Shown here: positions 26,801 through 35,283 of the stretch, piece after piece
How the letters are laid out: each line of letters opens with the position of its first letter
Position numbering within the stretch: the stretch's first letter is position 1
NCBI GenBank assembly: GCA_021781655.1
Contig: JAJXWJ010000020.1
Location: 1-49,507, forward strand
Direction: 5' to 3'
DNA length: 49,507 nt
From: Bacillota bacterium
Lineage (GTDB): Bacteria; Bacillota; Clostridia; Clostridiales; Clostridiaceae
The notes under the pieces: model-generated
Database searches by the model: none
What the model was told of the DNA's origin: nothing
Seen by the model: only the letters and a program-made list of their open reading frames with translations
Translations under genes and position numbers: made by a program

Positions 26801-27047
26801 GAGTCAGGTTTCTGAAACTAGCTCAACTGCTAAGCGTTATATAAATCATAAAAAACTGAATTCCAATATTTCACTTTTTGTAAGGGAATTTAAAAGAAAC
26901 GGTGCATATACTTCCTCATTCACTTTTTTAGGATTAGCTGACTATATCAGTCATTATGGTAGCAAACCTGTAAGTATTACTTGGAAGCTGCATGAACATA
27001 TTCCGGCTTCGCTGCTTCCTAAAGCTAATAAGAGTATTGTTTTATAA
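23889..27047 (+). CDS. SF2 helicase with PLD nuclease domain and DUF3427
   Basis: 1052 residues from ATG 23889 (AAGGTG 6 nt upstream). Order: N-terminal helical part (~1-130); PLD-type nuclease domain with MHAKSYLFKRDTGFTVAYIG and SSNLS (His229, Lys231; one HKD motif, so it would act as a dimer); SF2 helicase with VASTGVGKTIIAA, LFIAHRKEI, IIDEFHHAAA, LLGLTATPERMD and LQQLGRGLRLYD; and a C-terminal ~350 residues of the DUF3427 type. Such proteins are predicted antiphage nuclease-helicases acting on invading DNA. It forms an operon with the MutT gene. A second PLD-SF2 helicase lies at 44969-47449, only distantly alike and without a clear DUF3427. Confidence 0.88.
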   Translation: MLKQGIYEQIVNDKIKKELAEIDTQKFDITLEGLDVEDARKILTIYISFIIKRGLKFIRDGFKSDENKEALAAQIKLCNDIINQIVSNSGEEDFKGFNILEKGELLTSIYSKLNSVRAIESKKVVRPSTSIIESTLFTGSTQEPNMMSEIKKEISSSDSIDLLVSFVKWSAIRRIIEELREFTNREGTRLRIIATTYMQATDYKAIEELSKLKNTEIKINYETNHMRMHAKSYLFKRDTGFTVAYIGSSNLSNPALTEGLEWNLKITEKESFDIIRKFEVTFESYWNDSNFETFDINNENTRKKLSSELCKVINYKQEKFKLQCIIKPYPYQQEILDKLQAEREIFHQNKNLIVASTGVGKTIIAALDFRNYFEKHKNAHLLFIAHRKEILEQSIQKFREVLNDFNFGDLFVDGNKPSQIEHLFMSIQSFNSSNFINNTSKDFYDFIIIDEFHHAAAKSYQKLLDYYTPEILLGLTATPERMDEKNILEHFNGKIASEMRLAEAIDRKLLCPFQYFGVSDTVDYSKLIWRGKYDITELEGIYTANTKRASMILKSVLKYVTDINDVKGLAFCVSVKHANSMAKYFNEHDVPSIALSSKSEDDIRSDAKEDLISGKIKFIFVVDLYNEGVDIPQVNTILFLRPTESATVFLQQLGRGLRLYDNKECLTVLDFIGQANKRYNFETKFRAMLGNSSKSIQNYVENGFSYLPKGSYIELEKQAQDYILKNLKQSIINKNTLTEKVKYFEADTGRPLNLDCFLNHYGLTLYDFYHSSGSRSLYRMKKWAGILQTTEDTDDSVYRAMVGLFHINSKKLIDYWINYITTAELPKNEEQRLMRNMLYYTFYQADPAKLNFESIDAGINKIISKDFVKNEILEILNFNRNNLNFVSKQNNFSYICPLDVYCNYSTRQILAAFDYYNEKQAPTFREGVKYFDEKKTDIFLINLNKSEKDFSPSTMYEDYAINEQLFHWQSQSQVSETSSTAKRYINHKKLNSNISLFVREFKRNGAYTSSFTFLGLADYISHYGSKPVSITWKLHEHIPASLLPKANKSIVL

Positions 27048-27065
27048 AATAAAGGGCCAGAGTAA

Positions 27066-27110
27066 AATAGAAGTAACGCAATTGTTATTACCTATTGCGT
27101 TGTTTCTATT
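27066..27110. terminator. Hairpin between converging genes
   Basis: AATAGAAGTAACGCAAT (27066-27082) pairs with ATTGCGTTGTTTCTATT (27094-27110), 15 of 17 pairs Watson-Crick, loop 11 nt. It sits between the converging PLD-helicase and RloB genes. T tracts are weak on both sides. Confidence 0.55.
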
Positions 27111-27225
27111 CTAGTTGTTTCTAATTATCAAGTTGCCTCATCAGTTCTTTTACGTATTACCAATTCTATATTAATAATTAAAATTTATTCTTCATTAACT
27201 AATTATTTTTTCTGTCCACCCCTCT

Positions 27226-27717
27226 CTATGAAATTTCAGCCATAAGCTGTTCTATCAAAATATGCATATTGGTATATGGATTCATTTCTCCAATATTGCT
27301 TGTTATATCTTTTTCTTCAATCTTATATTTAGCTTCCAACTCTTCTGCATTACTTATAGCAGCTTCAACATTGCCATTCTGAATTATCTCACGTATAATT
27401 CCCTGACTTGCTTTTTTATAAGCTCTTGTCAAATGATGAGTTAACCTATTATATATTGCACGCTTGGTCATTTTAGTTTCTACATTTTCAAAATGCATTA
27501 ATAACCATACTTCAAATAAATAATTCGAAACCAACAACTCAAATTTACTTTCTGAACCAAGCATTTGTAAAATAACCTTTTGAACATTAGGTGGATCATC
27601 GCAATCAAAAACCAAATACTGTTTTTCCGTCATTCCTTCACAAAATACTAAGATACGTCCCAAATTAAGATTGATAGTGTCTTTTTGACGCTTAGTTGAT
27701 AATACAGTCCTACTCAA
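27226..27717 (-). CDS. RloB/AbiLii-like protein with shortened Toprim region
   Basis: Partner of the RloA-like ATPase in AbiL-type abortive infection. Family marks: RILVFCEGMTEKQY (first acidic Toprim motif), FDCDDPP (D-x-D), SNYLFEVWLLMHFE and NPYTNMHILIEQLM. In usual RloB proteins (about 210-230 residues) some 50 or more residues separate EGxTExxY from FDxD. Here they abut as EKQYLVFDCDD, giving 163 residues, so most of the Toprim strand-helix core is missing while the frame is kept. I start at TTG 27717 (GGAAGTG upstream); GTG 27726 is also possible. It overlaps the ATPase gene by 8 bp. Activity is doubtful. Confidence 0.75.
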   Translation of the reverse strand: MSRTVLSTKRQKDTINLNLGRILVFCEGMTEKQYLVFDCDDPPNVQKVILQMLGSESKFELLVSNYLFEVWLLMHFENVETKMTKRAIYNRLTHHLTRAYKKASQGIIREIIQNGNVEAAISNAEELEAKYKIEEKDITSNIGEMNPYTNMHILIEQLMAEIS

Positions 27718-28984
27718 TACTATCACTTCCTAATATTTCATCATAATTAAATATAGGAATAGCTCCATATTTCCCTTGCAAATAATCTTTATTAAAAGTT
27801 GCATCATCACGAACCTTCAAGTCTGATAATGAATATACACTTGATTCACCGCGGATATTTTTATCTACAAAAACAACCTCATCACGCCTAAACTGTTCTT
27901 TATTTAGTAGCGAAATATCATGTGTAGTAAAAATAAGTTGTGCCTTTTTGTTGCTACTGGATTGAAATATATCCACAATTAATTTTGTTAATAATGGATG
28001 TAACCTGGCAGAAATCTCATCTACAATAAATACCCCACCTCGTTCTGTCATACCTATTACTTCTTGAATATATGATAAAAACCTTAACGTGCCTGTAGAC
28101 TCTTGGTGGAGTTCAAAAAACTTTTGGTTCGCCACATTTCCAAAATCATCATAAACATCATGAACTGTCTTTACTATTTTCTTTTCTTTTTCTTTTCCAG
28201 TCTTTTCATCAACAATTGTTTTCACTTGAATATCTAAACCTTTAATACCTACATCAATTTGGTTTAAATACTGCTCAACTTTTTTTCTAAAATCAGTATC
28301 ACCTACTAATCTTTCATTTAATCTAACTAACCCTGCAATACTCTTAACTGTTGACTCAAAGAACACTTCAAGAAAAACATCATATTCTTTAAAGAAAAAA
28401 TTCATGAAATCATTCATAACAATTTCCTTTACATCTTCTTCAAGAAAATATTCCAATACAGACAAATACAATCTTTCCTTAGGAACCTTTGTATATGACT
28501 TTAGATATTTACCATAAAATTTGCTATATGATATTTCTTCCTTATTACGCTCAAATACCTTTTTATCATCAATGTAGTACCACTCATTTAATACTTCTTT
28601 TGCGGTACATTCAAATCCATATTGAATTTTCTTATTATTATAACTAAATATAATATCAAATTCTGATGCATCATTTACATTCTCTGACAACTGAAAAGGT
28701 TCTAATTCTGTTTCCAAGTCCCTTCCAGAAAAATCATATTCCTCATTATCCTTCTTTGTAATAAACTGCTCAAAGATGTAGCTTTCAAAGAAAAACATTG
28801 CAGATATAAAATTAGATTTACCTGAAGCATTAGCACCATATATAGCTGTTGTTTTTAACAATTTTGTTCCATCTGAAGAATCCAATAAATGAGACATATG
28901 TTGTTTATAGCTTGCTGCTCTTAAATCTAATATCGCTTCATCTTTAAAAGATGTATAATTTTTAGCCTTAAACATTATTAACAT
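27710..28984 (-). CDS. RloA/AbiLi-like AAA ATPase (OLD-type)
   Basis: 424 residues from ATG 28984 with AGGAGG 7 nt upstream (18 further open codons upstream lack a site). ABC-class AAA_15/21 ATPase: MFKAKNYTSFKDEAILDLRA at the N-terminus, Walker A IYGANASGKSN, signature-like ESTGTLRFLSY, Walker B GGVFIVDEISARLHP and H-loop LIFTTHDISLLNK. Such proteins (RloA, AbiLi) act with an RloB-type Toprim/nuclease partner, presumably sensing infection and licensing cleavage. It has no nuclease domain of its own. All ATPase motifs are intact although the partner is shortened. Confidence 0.87.
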   Translation of the reverse strand: MLIMFKAKNYTSFKDEAILDLRAASYKQHMSHLLDSSDGTKLLKTTAIYGANASGKSNFISAMFFFESYIFEQFITKKDNEEYDFSGRDLETELEPFQLSENVNDASEFDIIFSYNNKKIQYGFECTAKEVLNEWYYIDDKKVFERNKEEISYSKFYGKYLKSYTKVPKERLYLSVLEYFLEEDVKEIVMNDFMNFFFKEYDVFLEVFFESTVKSIAGLVRLNERLVGDTDFRKKVEQYLNQIDVGIKGLDIQVKTIVDEKTGKEKEKKIVKTVHDVYDDFGNVANQKFFELHQESTGTLRFLSYIQEVIGMTERGGVFIVDEISARLHPLLTKLIVDIFQSSSNKKAQLIFTTHDISLLNKEQFRRDEVVFVDKNIRGESSVYSLSDLKVRDDATFNKDYLQGKYGAIPIFNYDEILGSDSIE

Positions 28985-29243
28985 ATTACTGCCTCCTAAC
29001 CTTTTCTTCATTATATGATGTTTGTTTTCATAAATCAATAGTTTTTACGAAATTTTCGTATTTTTTATTAATTTTGCTTGATTATTTGCAAATAGTGTTG
29101 TATTATTACGTTTCTATCGTTTTTAATATTTTATACGTAAATACTAAATCGTTTACGAAATAATAATTAAATAATTTATTTAAATTTTAACGATTAAGAA
29201 ATAACTTCTAGTTTTTTCTGTAGCAAGAATGTTTATAACAGAA
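28985..29243. promoter_or_regulatory. Upstream region of the AbiL-like operon with TACGAAA palindromes
   Basis: No gene. A perfect 15-bp palindrome TACGAAA-T-TTTCGTA (29046-29060) and a second half-site TTTACGAAA (29152-29160), plus TATACGTAAATA near 29132-29143, give a cluster of TACG-centred sites in otherwise AT-only sequence. They probably bind a repressor controlling the AbiL-like operon. Confidence 0.4.
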
Positions 29244-30029
29244 TTATAAATCAAGTAATTTCATTGCATTGTAATCTTGCTTTCTATCATTTTTCAATGG
29301 GAAACCTTCTCTTACACGCATTACTTCGTTTTTATCAATTGAAAAAATTATAAGTTTTTCTTCATCTATAGCTTGCTCTAAAATATTTCCATTAGGATCT
29401 ATAATACACGAATCGCCTGAATAGGAAATTCCAGCTTTTTCTCCAACACAATTAACTGCTGCTATGTAAACTTGGTTTTCTATAGCTCTTGCTTTTAGCA
29501 AGGTATTCCAATGCTCTCTTCTGGACATTGGCCAATTCGCAGCTACGATAATAAGTTCCACTTCATCTGATATGATTTGAAATATCTCTGGAAACCTTAA
29601 ATCGTAGCAAATAAATGAGCTCATATTTATTTCATTTAATGAAGTTTTACAAATACTATTACCAGAAATAAAAAATTCATTTTCTCCAGAAAAAGAAAAA
29701 GGATGTATTTTTATATAGTCACTAATTATATTTCCTGTTTTATCAATTATAGTATAATGATTTTCAGCTTTTTTATTAACCTTATTAACCCAACCAAAGC
29801 CTATAGCTATAGATTGCCCTATACATAAATCTCTAAACATATGAACTGTATCGTTATCACTTTCAGCTGTAATTTCAATATTCATAGAGAAGCCTGTAAG
29901 CGTCATTTCGGGGAAAATTATCAAATCAACATCTTCAGCTTTAGCATCTAATATAAACCTAATTACTTGCTGTTTATTTATTATTTTGTTTTCAAATTTA
30001 ATGTCTAATTGACATAATGCAATTTTCAC
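29244..30029 (-). CDS. Carbon-nitrogen hydrolase (nitrilase superfamily, ω-amidase-like)
   Basis: 261 residues starting at GTG 30029 with GAGGAGG 8 nt upstream; the 13 preceding open codons cover the TATAAT-like box and leader. The catalytic triad is present: Glu in IIFPEMTLTGF, Lys in YIKIHPFSFSGE, Cys in SFICYDLRFPE. Relatives of this size cleave amides such as α-ketoglutaramate or C-terminal amide damage products (metabolite repair). It sits alone between AbiL-like and McrBC-like operons. A repair role is the default; some nitrilase-fold proteins accompany defence genes, but nothing here proves it. Confidence 0.88.
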   Translation of the reverse strand: MKIALCQLDIKFENKIINKQQVIRFILDAKAEDVDLIIFPEMTLTGFSMNIEITAESDNDTVHMFRDLCIGQSIAIGFGWVNKVNKKAENHYTIIDKTGNIISDYIKIHPFSFSGENEFFISGNSICKTSLNEINMSSFICYDLRFPEIFQIISDEVELIIVAANWPMSRREHWNTLLKARAIENQVYIAAVNCVGEKAGISYSGDSCIIDPNGNILEQAIDEEKLIIFSIDKNEVMRVREGFPLKNDRKQDYNAMKLLDL

Positions 30030-30174
30030 TATATTTTCCTCCTCGAAATTATACAAGCATACGTTCATAATATTTAATTGTATATTTTAAAATTCATTTC
30101 TTTTTAGAAGTTACTAGCACTTTTTGATGATTGCCATCCAATAGTGTCTGTAAACCAAACAAAAGTAAAACCTT

Positions 30175-30423
30175 TTAATCATATTTAATGCTAAATTCCT
30201 CATATGTATTTTTATAATCCTTATGAAGTTTATAGCAAAATATTTTATCAAATGTTGTTTTCGTTAAATATTCTCTACTATTTATTAAATTACAAAATGC
30301 CTCTTTAGCATTTTCACCATTTGAAATACCTATAACTTGTAAATTTTCTGTATCTGGAATATTAGATTCTGAATTAGGCTGATAAGTGGAACCTTCTGAT
30401 GTTAAAAATATAAAGTTATCCAT
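30175..30423 (-). CDS. Small conserved protein next to McrBC
   Basis: 82 residues, MDNFIFLTSEGSTYQPNSES, then NLQVIGISNGENAKEAFCNL, with AAAGGAGAA before the ATG. It looks like a family of short bacterial proteins that I have seen annotated only as hypothetical (start MxNFIFLTxEGxTYQP). It follows the McrC-like gene by 62 bp in the same direction and so is probably co-transcribed. A regulatory or immunity-like role is conceivable; no motif supports a function. Confidence 0.65.
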   Translation of the reverse strand: MDNFIFLTSEGSTYQPNSESNIPDTENLQVIGISNGENAKEAFCNLINSREYLTKTTFDKIFCYKLHKDYKNTYEEFSIKYD

Positions 30424-30485
30424 TGGTGTTCTCCTTTGCTAACAATAATTGATCCGATACTAACATAATGAATATCAAATTTCAA

Positions 30486-32918
30486 TTACTTACACAGCTG
30501 CCTTTTTAGCAGTTTTTTAATACTCTTTATAGGCTTTTTAAAAAAGTCTTCCTTAGAAATATTAATTATCTGCTCACCAATAATACTTTTTATACTTACA
30601 TCATCAATAACTATATCAACATCATTTATCCTAAATGCATTAATTTTATTTTCTTCAACATTATTTTTATCTACTTTAATAATTATTTCATTATATTGAC
30701 GTTTAAGTTCAACAAAAAGTCTAAACTCTTCTTTATTTTTTATACAAAGTTCCGTTACTGTAGATGCATTTTTAAGAAGATAAATGGTTGTATATATAAA
30801 CTTTCTCACTTGAAAATTTAATATTTCTATTTTAGATTCAAGTTTACACCACTTTTCAACCTCAAATTTATAATATAAATCAACTGAAGCTTTTGGTGAT
30901 TCTTTTATTTCATTCCTTTTAACTAGATACACATTTTTTACTTTGCCATACCATAATATACCACTATCGTTTTTAAATAATGTTTTTGACTGAGCTAATG
31001 CAATATATTTAACATTATTTTTAGCCAGATTAATATTTTTTTCTGGAATATGATAAAAATTATACTTTAAATTTATTTCTAACTGTTCTTTACTTTTTAG
31101 AGATCCAACTAATACTTCTCTTTGAGTAAAATAATCATCTTGTAGATAGCTTTCTTTTCCTATAGGTTCAATTGCTCTTTCAAAGCTAGAATATGAAGAT
31201 TCATTTACAATATCGTCTAAGAAGTGTTCCATTAACTTTGTTGTACTCGGTAAAAATGGAATTGCTCCTATATTTACTTCTTCTATACTTTTATAGAAAG
31301 CATTATTTTTGAATTCTTCTTCATTATTATATGGAAATAATACAAATGCTCCAAAAATGCAATTATTTATTTCAATAGAATTATTTTTCATTTCTTCTTT
31401 GTTGTCCAATAACTTATCTTTCTTATAATCATATATTATTGCATCCCTGTATCTATGCATTGTATTAATATCCTCTTCTTTTGGGCCAATGCTGCCATAC
31501 TTTACTATATACTCTGGAGATATATCTATCTTATATTTGGCATCAAATACAAATTCATAGGATTTAATATTACTGTCTTTATGCATTGAAAGGATATTAT
31601 CTGGTTTTTGTGCTACTGTCTTAGAACCTCTGGTGGAATTATAGTAGACAATAAATTTTTCGCCTGTTTCTAAATTCAAATATGTAAGTGATGATTCTAC
31701 ACCTTTTTTAAGAGAAACTGTAATTCCTTCTTTGTTAATCTTCAAAATATCGGAACTTACTAATTTATATTTCTTTTGAAGTAAAGAATTTATTTTTATG
31801 AAACACCAATATTCATATAATAACGAAAGCTCTTTTATAGAAAGCTGAAATATGTTAGAATTTATGCTTAATCCCTTTTGAAGCATAAGATAATATTTAT
31901 ATACTTCCTTATATCCGTTTCCCATAGAAAATACCAGTGAAAGATTTGCTTCATTATATTCACATGGAATATTTTTTAAAATTGAATTGTTAATTCTTTT
32001 ATTTATTTCTCTTTTAAATGAACTTAATTTATTTAATATATCCACATCAATATTATTAAGCTTTTTATATTTCAAAATGAATTTATCTATTTTACTATCT
32101 ATTTTTAGCAGCATAAACTTTAAAAATCTATTTTCTTTTGTATTTGTTGTTACAATTTTATTTGTTATCAGTGCTTCTTTGGGTAAATATGCATCATCTA
32201 TCTTCTCCATTAAATATGGTCTTTTTTCTAAATATTTTATGGTTTCATTTGAAGCTTTTTTTATTTTATGATATTTTACTACCTTTGCTTGCTTTTGAAG
32301 TTCATGATATGGATTCTGTAATATTATATCTATTGATTTTTTTAGCTTTTCAAATACATAATTTAGGATACTGTAAAACTCACTATCATTATTATTAGTT
32401 TTATTATTTATCTCAGATGATAAATAAGTCCTTGCTAAAAATCCATAAGCTAAATTGTAAATTTCCTCGTTTACATCACTTAATATAGCTTTATAATCCT
32501 CTTTATAGCTTATTTTTGTTGGATATACTTCTATAGTAATCTTTATTTCTAATTTATTATTAACCTTAACTAGAATATCTGTAAATCCAATATCACCTTT
32601 GAAATTTATTACACCACTCAAATTTTTTGATTTTGATGTTATTGGTGTTACTTTATTTCTTATGTTTATATTCTCATGATAAAATTCTACATCACAATTA
32701 TTCTTGCTTTGAATTATAATCTCATAATTAGAATATTCTTTAAGATATAGCCCTTTTTTATAATCAATATCTAGATTATAATTTTCTATTTCAAATGTAT
32801 TTATTTCAAAAACAGCCTCATTACTAATTCCATATTTTTCACCTTTGAGAACAAATATTACATTTGGTGTTTCTATAAATACAAGTTCATTATTATTGCC
32901 AGAAGGTTGTGAATCCAT
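30486..32918 (-). CDS. DUF2357 nuclease, McrC-like
   Basis: 810 residues. The N-terminal ~130 residues are a β-rich module. The middle is helical and includes KKASNETIKYLEKRPYLMEK and KENRFLKFMLLKI, typical of DUF2357. The nuclease signature is KPDNILS (PD at 439-440) followed by YEFVFDAKYKID (Asp459, Lys461), as in McrC-type PD-(D/E)XK enzymes. A further ~300 residues form an unassigned C-terminal region. It overlaps the McrB-like gene by 26 bp and has AGGAGG upstream of ATG 32918. Together they form a modification-dependent or type IV-like restriction unit: AAA+ translocase plus nuclease. Confidence 0.85.
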   Translation of the reverse strand: MDSQPSGNNNELVFIETPNVIFVLKGEKYGISNEAVFEINTFEIENYNLDIDYKKGLYLKEYSNYEIIIQSKNNCDVEFYHENINIRNKVTPITSKSKNLSGVINFKGDIGFTDILVKVNNKLEIKITIEVYPTKISYKEDYKAILSDVNEEIYNLAYGFLARTYLSSEINNKTNNNDSEFYSILNYVFEKLKKSIDIILQNPYHELQKQAKVVKYHKIKKASNETIKYLEKRPYLMEKIDDAYLPKEALITNKIVTTNTKENRFLKFMLLKIDSKIDKFILKYKKLNNIDVDILNKLSSFKREINKRINNSILKNIPCEYNEANLSLVFSMGNGYKEVYKYYLMLQKGLSINSNIFQLSIKELSLLYEYWCFIKINSLLQKKYKLVSSDILKINKEGITVSLKKGVESSLTYLNLETGEKFIVYYNSTRGSKTVAQKPDNILSMHKDSNIKSYEFVFDAKYKIDISPEYIVKYGSIGPKEEDINTMHRYRDAIIYDYKKDKLLDNKEEMKNNSIEINNCIFGAFVLFPYNNEEEFKNNAFYKSIEEVNIGAIPFLPSTTKLMEHFLDDIVNESSYSSFERAIEPIGKESYLQDDYFTQREVLVGSLKSKEQLEINLKYNFYHIPEKNINLAKNNVKYIALAQSKTLFKNDSGILWYGKVKNVYLVKRNEIKESPKASVDLYYKFEVEKWCKLESKIEILNFQVRKFIYTTIYLLKNASTVTELCIKNKEEFRLFVELKRQYNEIIIKVDKNNVEENKINAFRINDVDIVIDDVSIKSIIGEQIINISKEDFFKKPIKSIKKLLKRQLCK

Positions 32919-34626
32919 CCCTTGTAAACCTCCTTATCATATAGATAAGTTTTTCATTTGTTAATTTGTAATTATAGTTTATGGTAACATCGCCTTTATT
33001 GGAGTCAATTATTTTATCTTTAAGTAATTTCAACTCTTTTTCTTCTAAATATTCTCTATTAGAAAATCTATAAGGATTAAACAATTCAAATATATCAAAC
33101 AGCATATCCAAGACTTCACTGCTGCTTCCGCTTATTTTAGGCAGTATTTTTTGAACTACACATATATCAAAAGCTTCACTAAAACTCATTAAATTGTCTT
33201 TAACAGCATAAATTATGTAAAATATTATTTCATCTCTCACTCTATAACCAAAATGATAATTATATTTTTCAAGAATATTATTAATATTAATTAATTCACT
33301 AATAACCTTTTGAGCTATATCCTGAAACTCTCCACAATCCTTAATTTTTAAGAATTCTGATTTTAAGAAATCATTATGATAAACTTTAATTTCTTTGTCA
33401 TTATTAAAAGTGCTGTTACTTGAATCACTATCCTTAAAAGAATAATTTAAATCTACTTTATTAAATTCAATAGTATTTGCTCTATCCAAAACCTTTTTAC
33501 TAAAAGGAAAAGTAGTTTCATCCATATTTACTGTTCCAATAATATATAAATTTTGAGGAATATAAACATCACCATAAGTGCTGATAGATATTGAATCTCT
33601 GCCTATCTGCTCTTCGCTAAGTAATGTATTAGTTATTATTTCGTAATCTTCATTTAATCTTCTTGTTTCAATAAGTGAGAGAATGTCACTAAAATAGTAT
33701 TCAACTCTAGCCAAGTTCATTTCATCCAAACAAATGAAATATGGAATTTGTGGATTCATCATTGCTTCATAACACACTTTAGTTATTATTCCAGGAGTGA
33801 ATTGTCCTCCTATATTTCTAAAACCTAAAAGATCCGTACTGTCGGACCAATCCGGCTTTACTGGAATTAAATTAAATCTTTTATTTTCTGCAGTAGCTCC
33901 TAATGATTTAGCAAATAATTCTACTATTTTACTCTTACCTGTACCTGAAATCCCGGATAAAATTACAAATGGTTTTGTTTTTAATGAAATATATAGATTC
34001 TTAATTAATGATTTTTCATATGTATATCCTTGATTTGTTATAAAATCATAAATGTAATCTATCATTGGTTCAACTTTAATATCAGTGATTATTTCTGTTT
34101 CATTTATTTCTTCATCAATTTCTTCTACATCTTGATTATCTGCTTCAGCATCTTCAATATAAATAGATTCTTCATTATTGTTTTTAATTAATTTTACAAT
34201 AAATGTATCTTTTTCTTCACCTTTGTAAAAATCCATGTATTCTTTGTAGTCATCAGGTACTTTTACCTGTGCTTTGCTATTTTGATCTTTGTGTTTCATA
34301 ATATAGTCGTAACTAATAGCCAGTTCCTTCGATAAGTATTCCATTAATTTTTTCTTATATAAAATTTGTATAACTATGCTCTCTCTTTCTTTAAAATTAG
34401 GCTGCCTGATAGAAGCCTCAAATTTTATATTATTAATTATTATTATAATTTTTATTTGTATTCCTTTGGATATTTCTTTTGAAAGATTGTTAAGAAAATC
34501 TTTATAATATCTAGTTGGTATGGTTGTCCCTTTCGTAAATGTGCTGAAATCTACTGTTTTTCTTGCTATTATATTTTTGTTTTCAGTTTCTATTTTACTC
34601 CATGAATCTGATCTTTCTTTTTCCAT
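32893..34626 (-). CDS. McrB-like AAA+ NTPase
   Basis: 577 residues. Walker A LSGISGTGKSK (~223-233), FICLDEMNLARVEYYFSDIL (Walker B, ~295-315), the McrB-type sensor IIGTVNMDETTFPFSKKVLD and arginine region follow the McrB family, whose GTP-driven ring moves DNA to its McrC nuclease. Before it lie ~150 residues starting WSKIETENKNIIARKTVDFS with IPTRYYKDFLNNL, an uncharacterised target-recognition module, and an acidic linker (EDAEADNQDVEEIDEEINET). The substrate modification recognised is unknown. It is the first gene of the McrB-McrC-82 aa unit. Confidence 0.87.
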   Translation of the reverse strand: MEKERSDSWSKIETENKNIIARKTVDFSTFTKGTTIPTRYYKDFLNNLSKEISKGIQIKIIIIINNIKFEASIRQPNFKERESIVIQILYKKKLMEYLSKELAISYDYIMKHKDQNSKAQVKVPDDYKEYMDFYKGEEKDTFIVKLIKNNNEESIYIEDAEADNQDVEEIDEEINETEIITDIKVEPMIDYIYDFITNQGYTYEKSLIKNLYISLKTKPFVILSGISGTGKSKIVELFAKSLGATAENKRFNLIPVKPDWSDSTDLLGFRNIGGQFTPGIITKVCYEAMMNPQIPYFICLDEMNLARVEYYFSDILSLIETRRLNEDYEIITNTLLSEEQIGRDSISISTYGDVYIPQNLYIIGTVNMDETTFPFSKKVLDRANTIEFNKVDLNYSFKDSDSSNSTFNNDKEIKVYHNDFLKSEFLKIKDCGEFQDIAQKVISELININNILEKYNYHFGYRVRDEIIFYIIYAVKDNLMSFSEAFDICVVQKILPKISGSSSEVLDMLFDIFELFNPYRFSNREYLEEKELKLLKDKIIDSNKGDVTINYNYKLTNEKLIYMIRRFTRDGFTTFWQ

Positions 34627-35283
34627 ATTGGCTGTTTCCCCTTAAAATCAAATAATTATTTTTTTATAAGTTATTTAATATAGCTTCCAATAATTCAGTT
34701 TATATTTACAGTATTAAAATTTAAAAATATAATTTCAAAATCTTCCTGTTTTACAATATGATGAAATTGACAAATATATAGATTTCTCAAATTAGGAATT
34801 TGAATTTATCCATCCTTCATTTTTCATGTCAAAACATGAAATTTTAAATTTACAAACCATATATTTGATATTAAATTCAATTTACCTAATAAGCTAAAAA
34901 ATAAATTTTGAATAATAATATTCATCAAATAAATTTAGCAAATCAAATTATTAATAATTTGTTCATAACACCCGAGGGTTTTGCTAGATAAATGAGTTTG
35001 CTAAGCACTATGTAAATATTTTGTAATTTCTAATAACTTATTATCACTATTTTCGCCAAGCTTTCTTAATATTCTATTAAACTTTTTAAAACCATATATT
35101 TGAAATTACTATTGATATATTTGTAATAACATCCTCATTAAATAGCTCCAAAACAGCAATTAGATGAAGGACACATATATTAAATGAAAATAGGTTACTT
35201 TGAAATCATTTTAAAAATATCTTGTTGGGAAAAAAATAATAACAATACAGATTTTAAAAAATAAGAATATGTTATTTTTTTAG
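34627..35283. other. Long AT-rich spacer without a gene
   Basis: No frame here looks coding over more than ~30 codons. A short minus-strand stretch near 35015-35095 reads KKFNRILRKLGENSDNKLLE, then ITKYLHSA, stop, and may be a relic. A local GC-richer patch (34971-34980, ACCCGAGGGT) lies between TAGCAAA-type repeats on the minus strand (near 34915, 34985 and 35000). No riboswitch or tRNA pattern fits. Confidence 0.4.
35256..35280 (-). terminator. AT-only hairpin behind rdrB
   Basis: AAAAAATAA (35256-35264) pairs with TTATTTTTT (35272-35280) around a 7-nt loop, directly after the rdrB stop on the minus strand; the T-rich arm can act as the terminator tract. Confidence 0.5.

Noticed and set aside
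23889-27047. Treating the PLD-helicase as the missing partner of the kinase operon (a classical Mokosh system)
   Set aside because: It is divergently transcribed, belongs to SF2 and carries its own helicase and DUF3427, and is coupled to MutT instead. It may still cooperate, but sequence does not show it.
29244-30029. Carbon-nitrogen hydrolase as a defence effector
   Set aside because: Complete triad and normal length fit metabolite repair, and it is not coupled to either neighbouring operon.
34960-35020. GC-richer patch with TAGCAAA motifs as a possible riboswitch or retron RNA
   Set aside because: No riboswitch core that I know fits, no reverse transcriptase is nearby, and no downstream gene in the right direction would be controlled.
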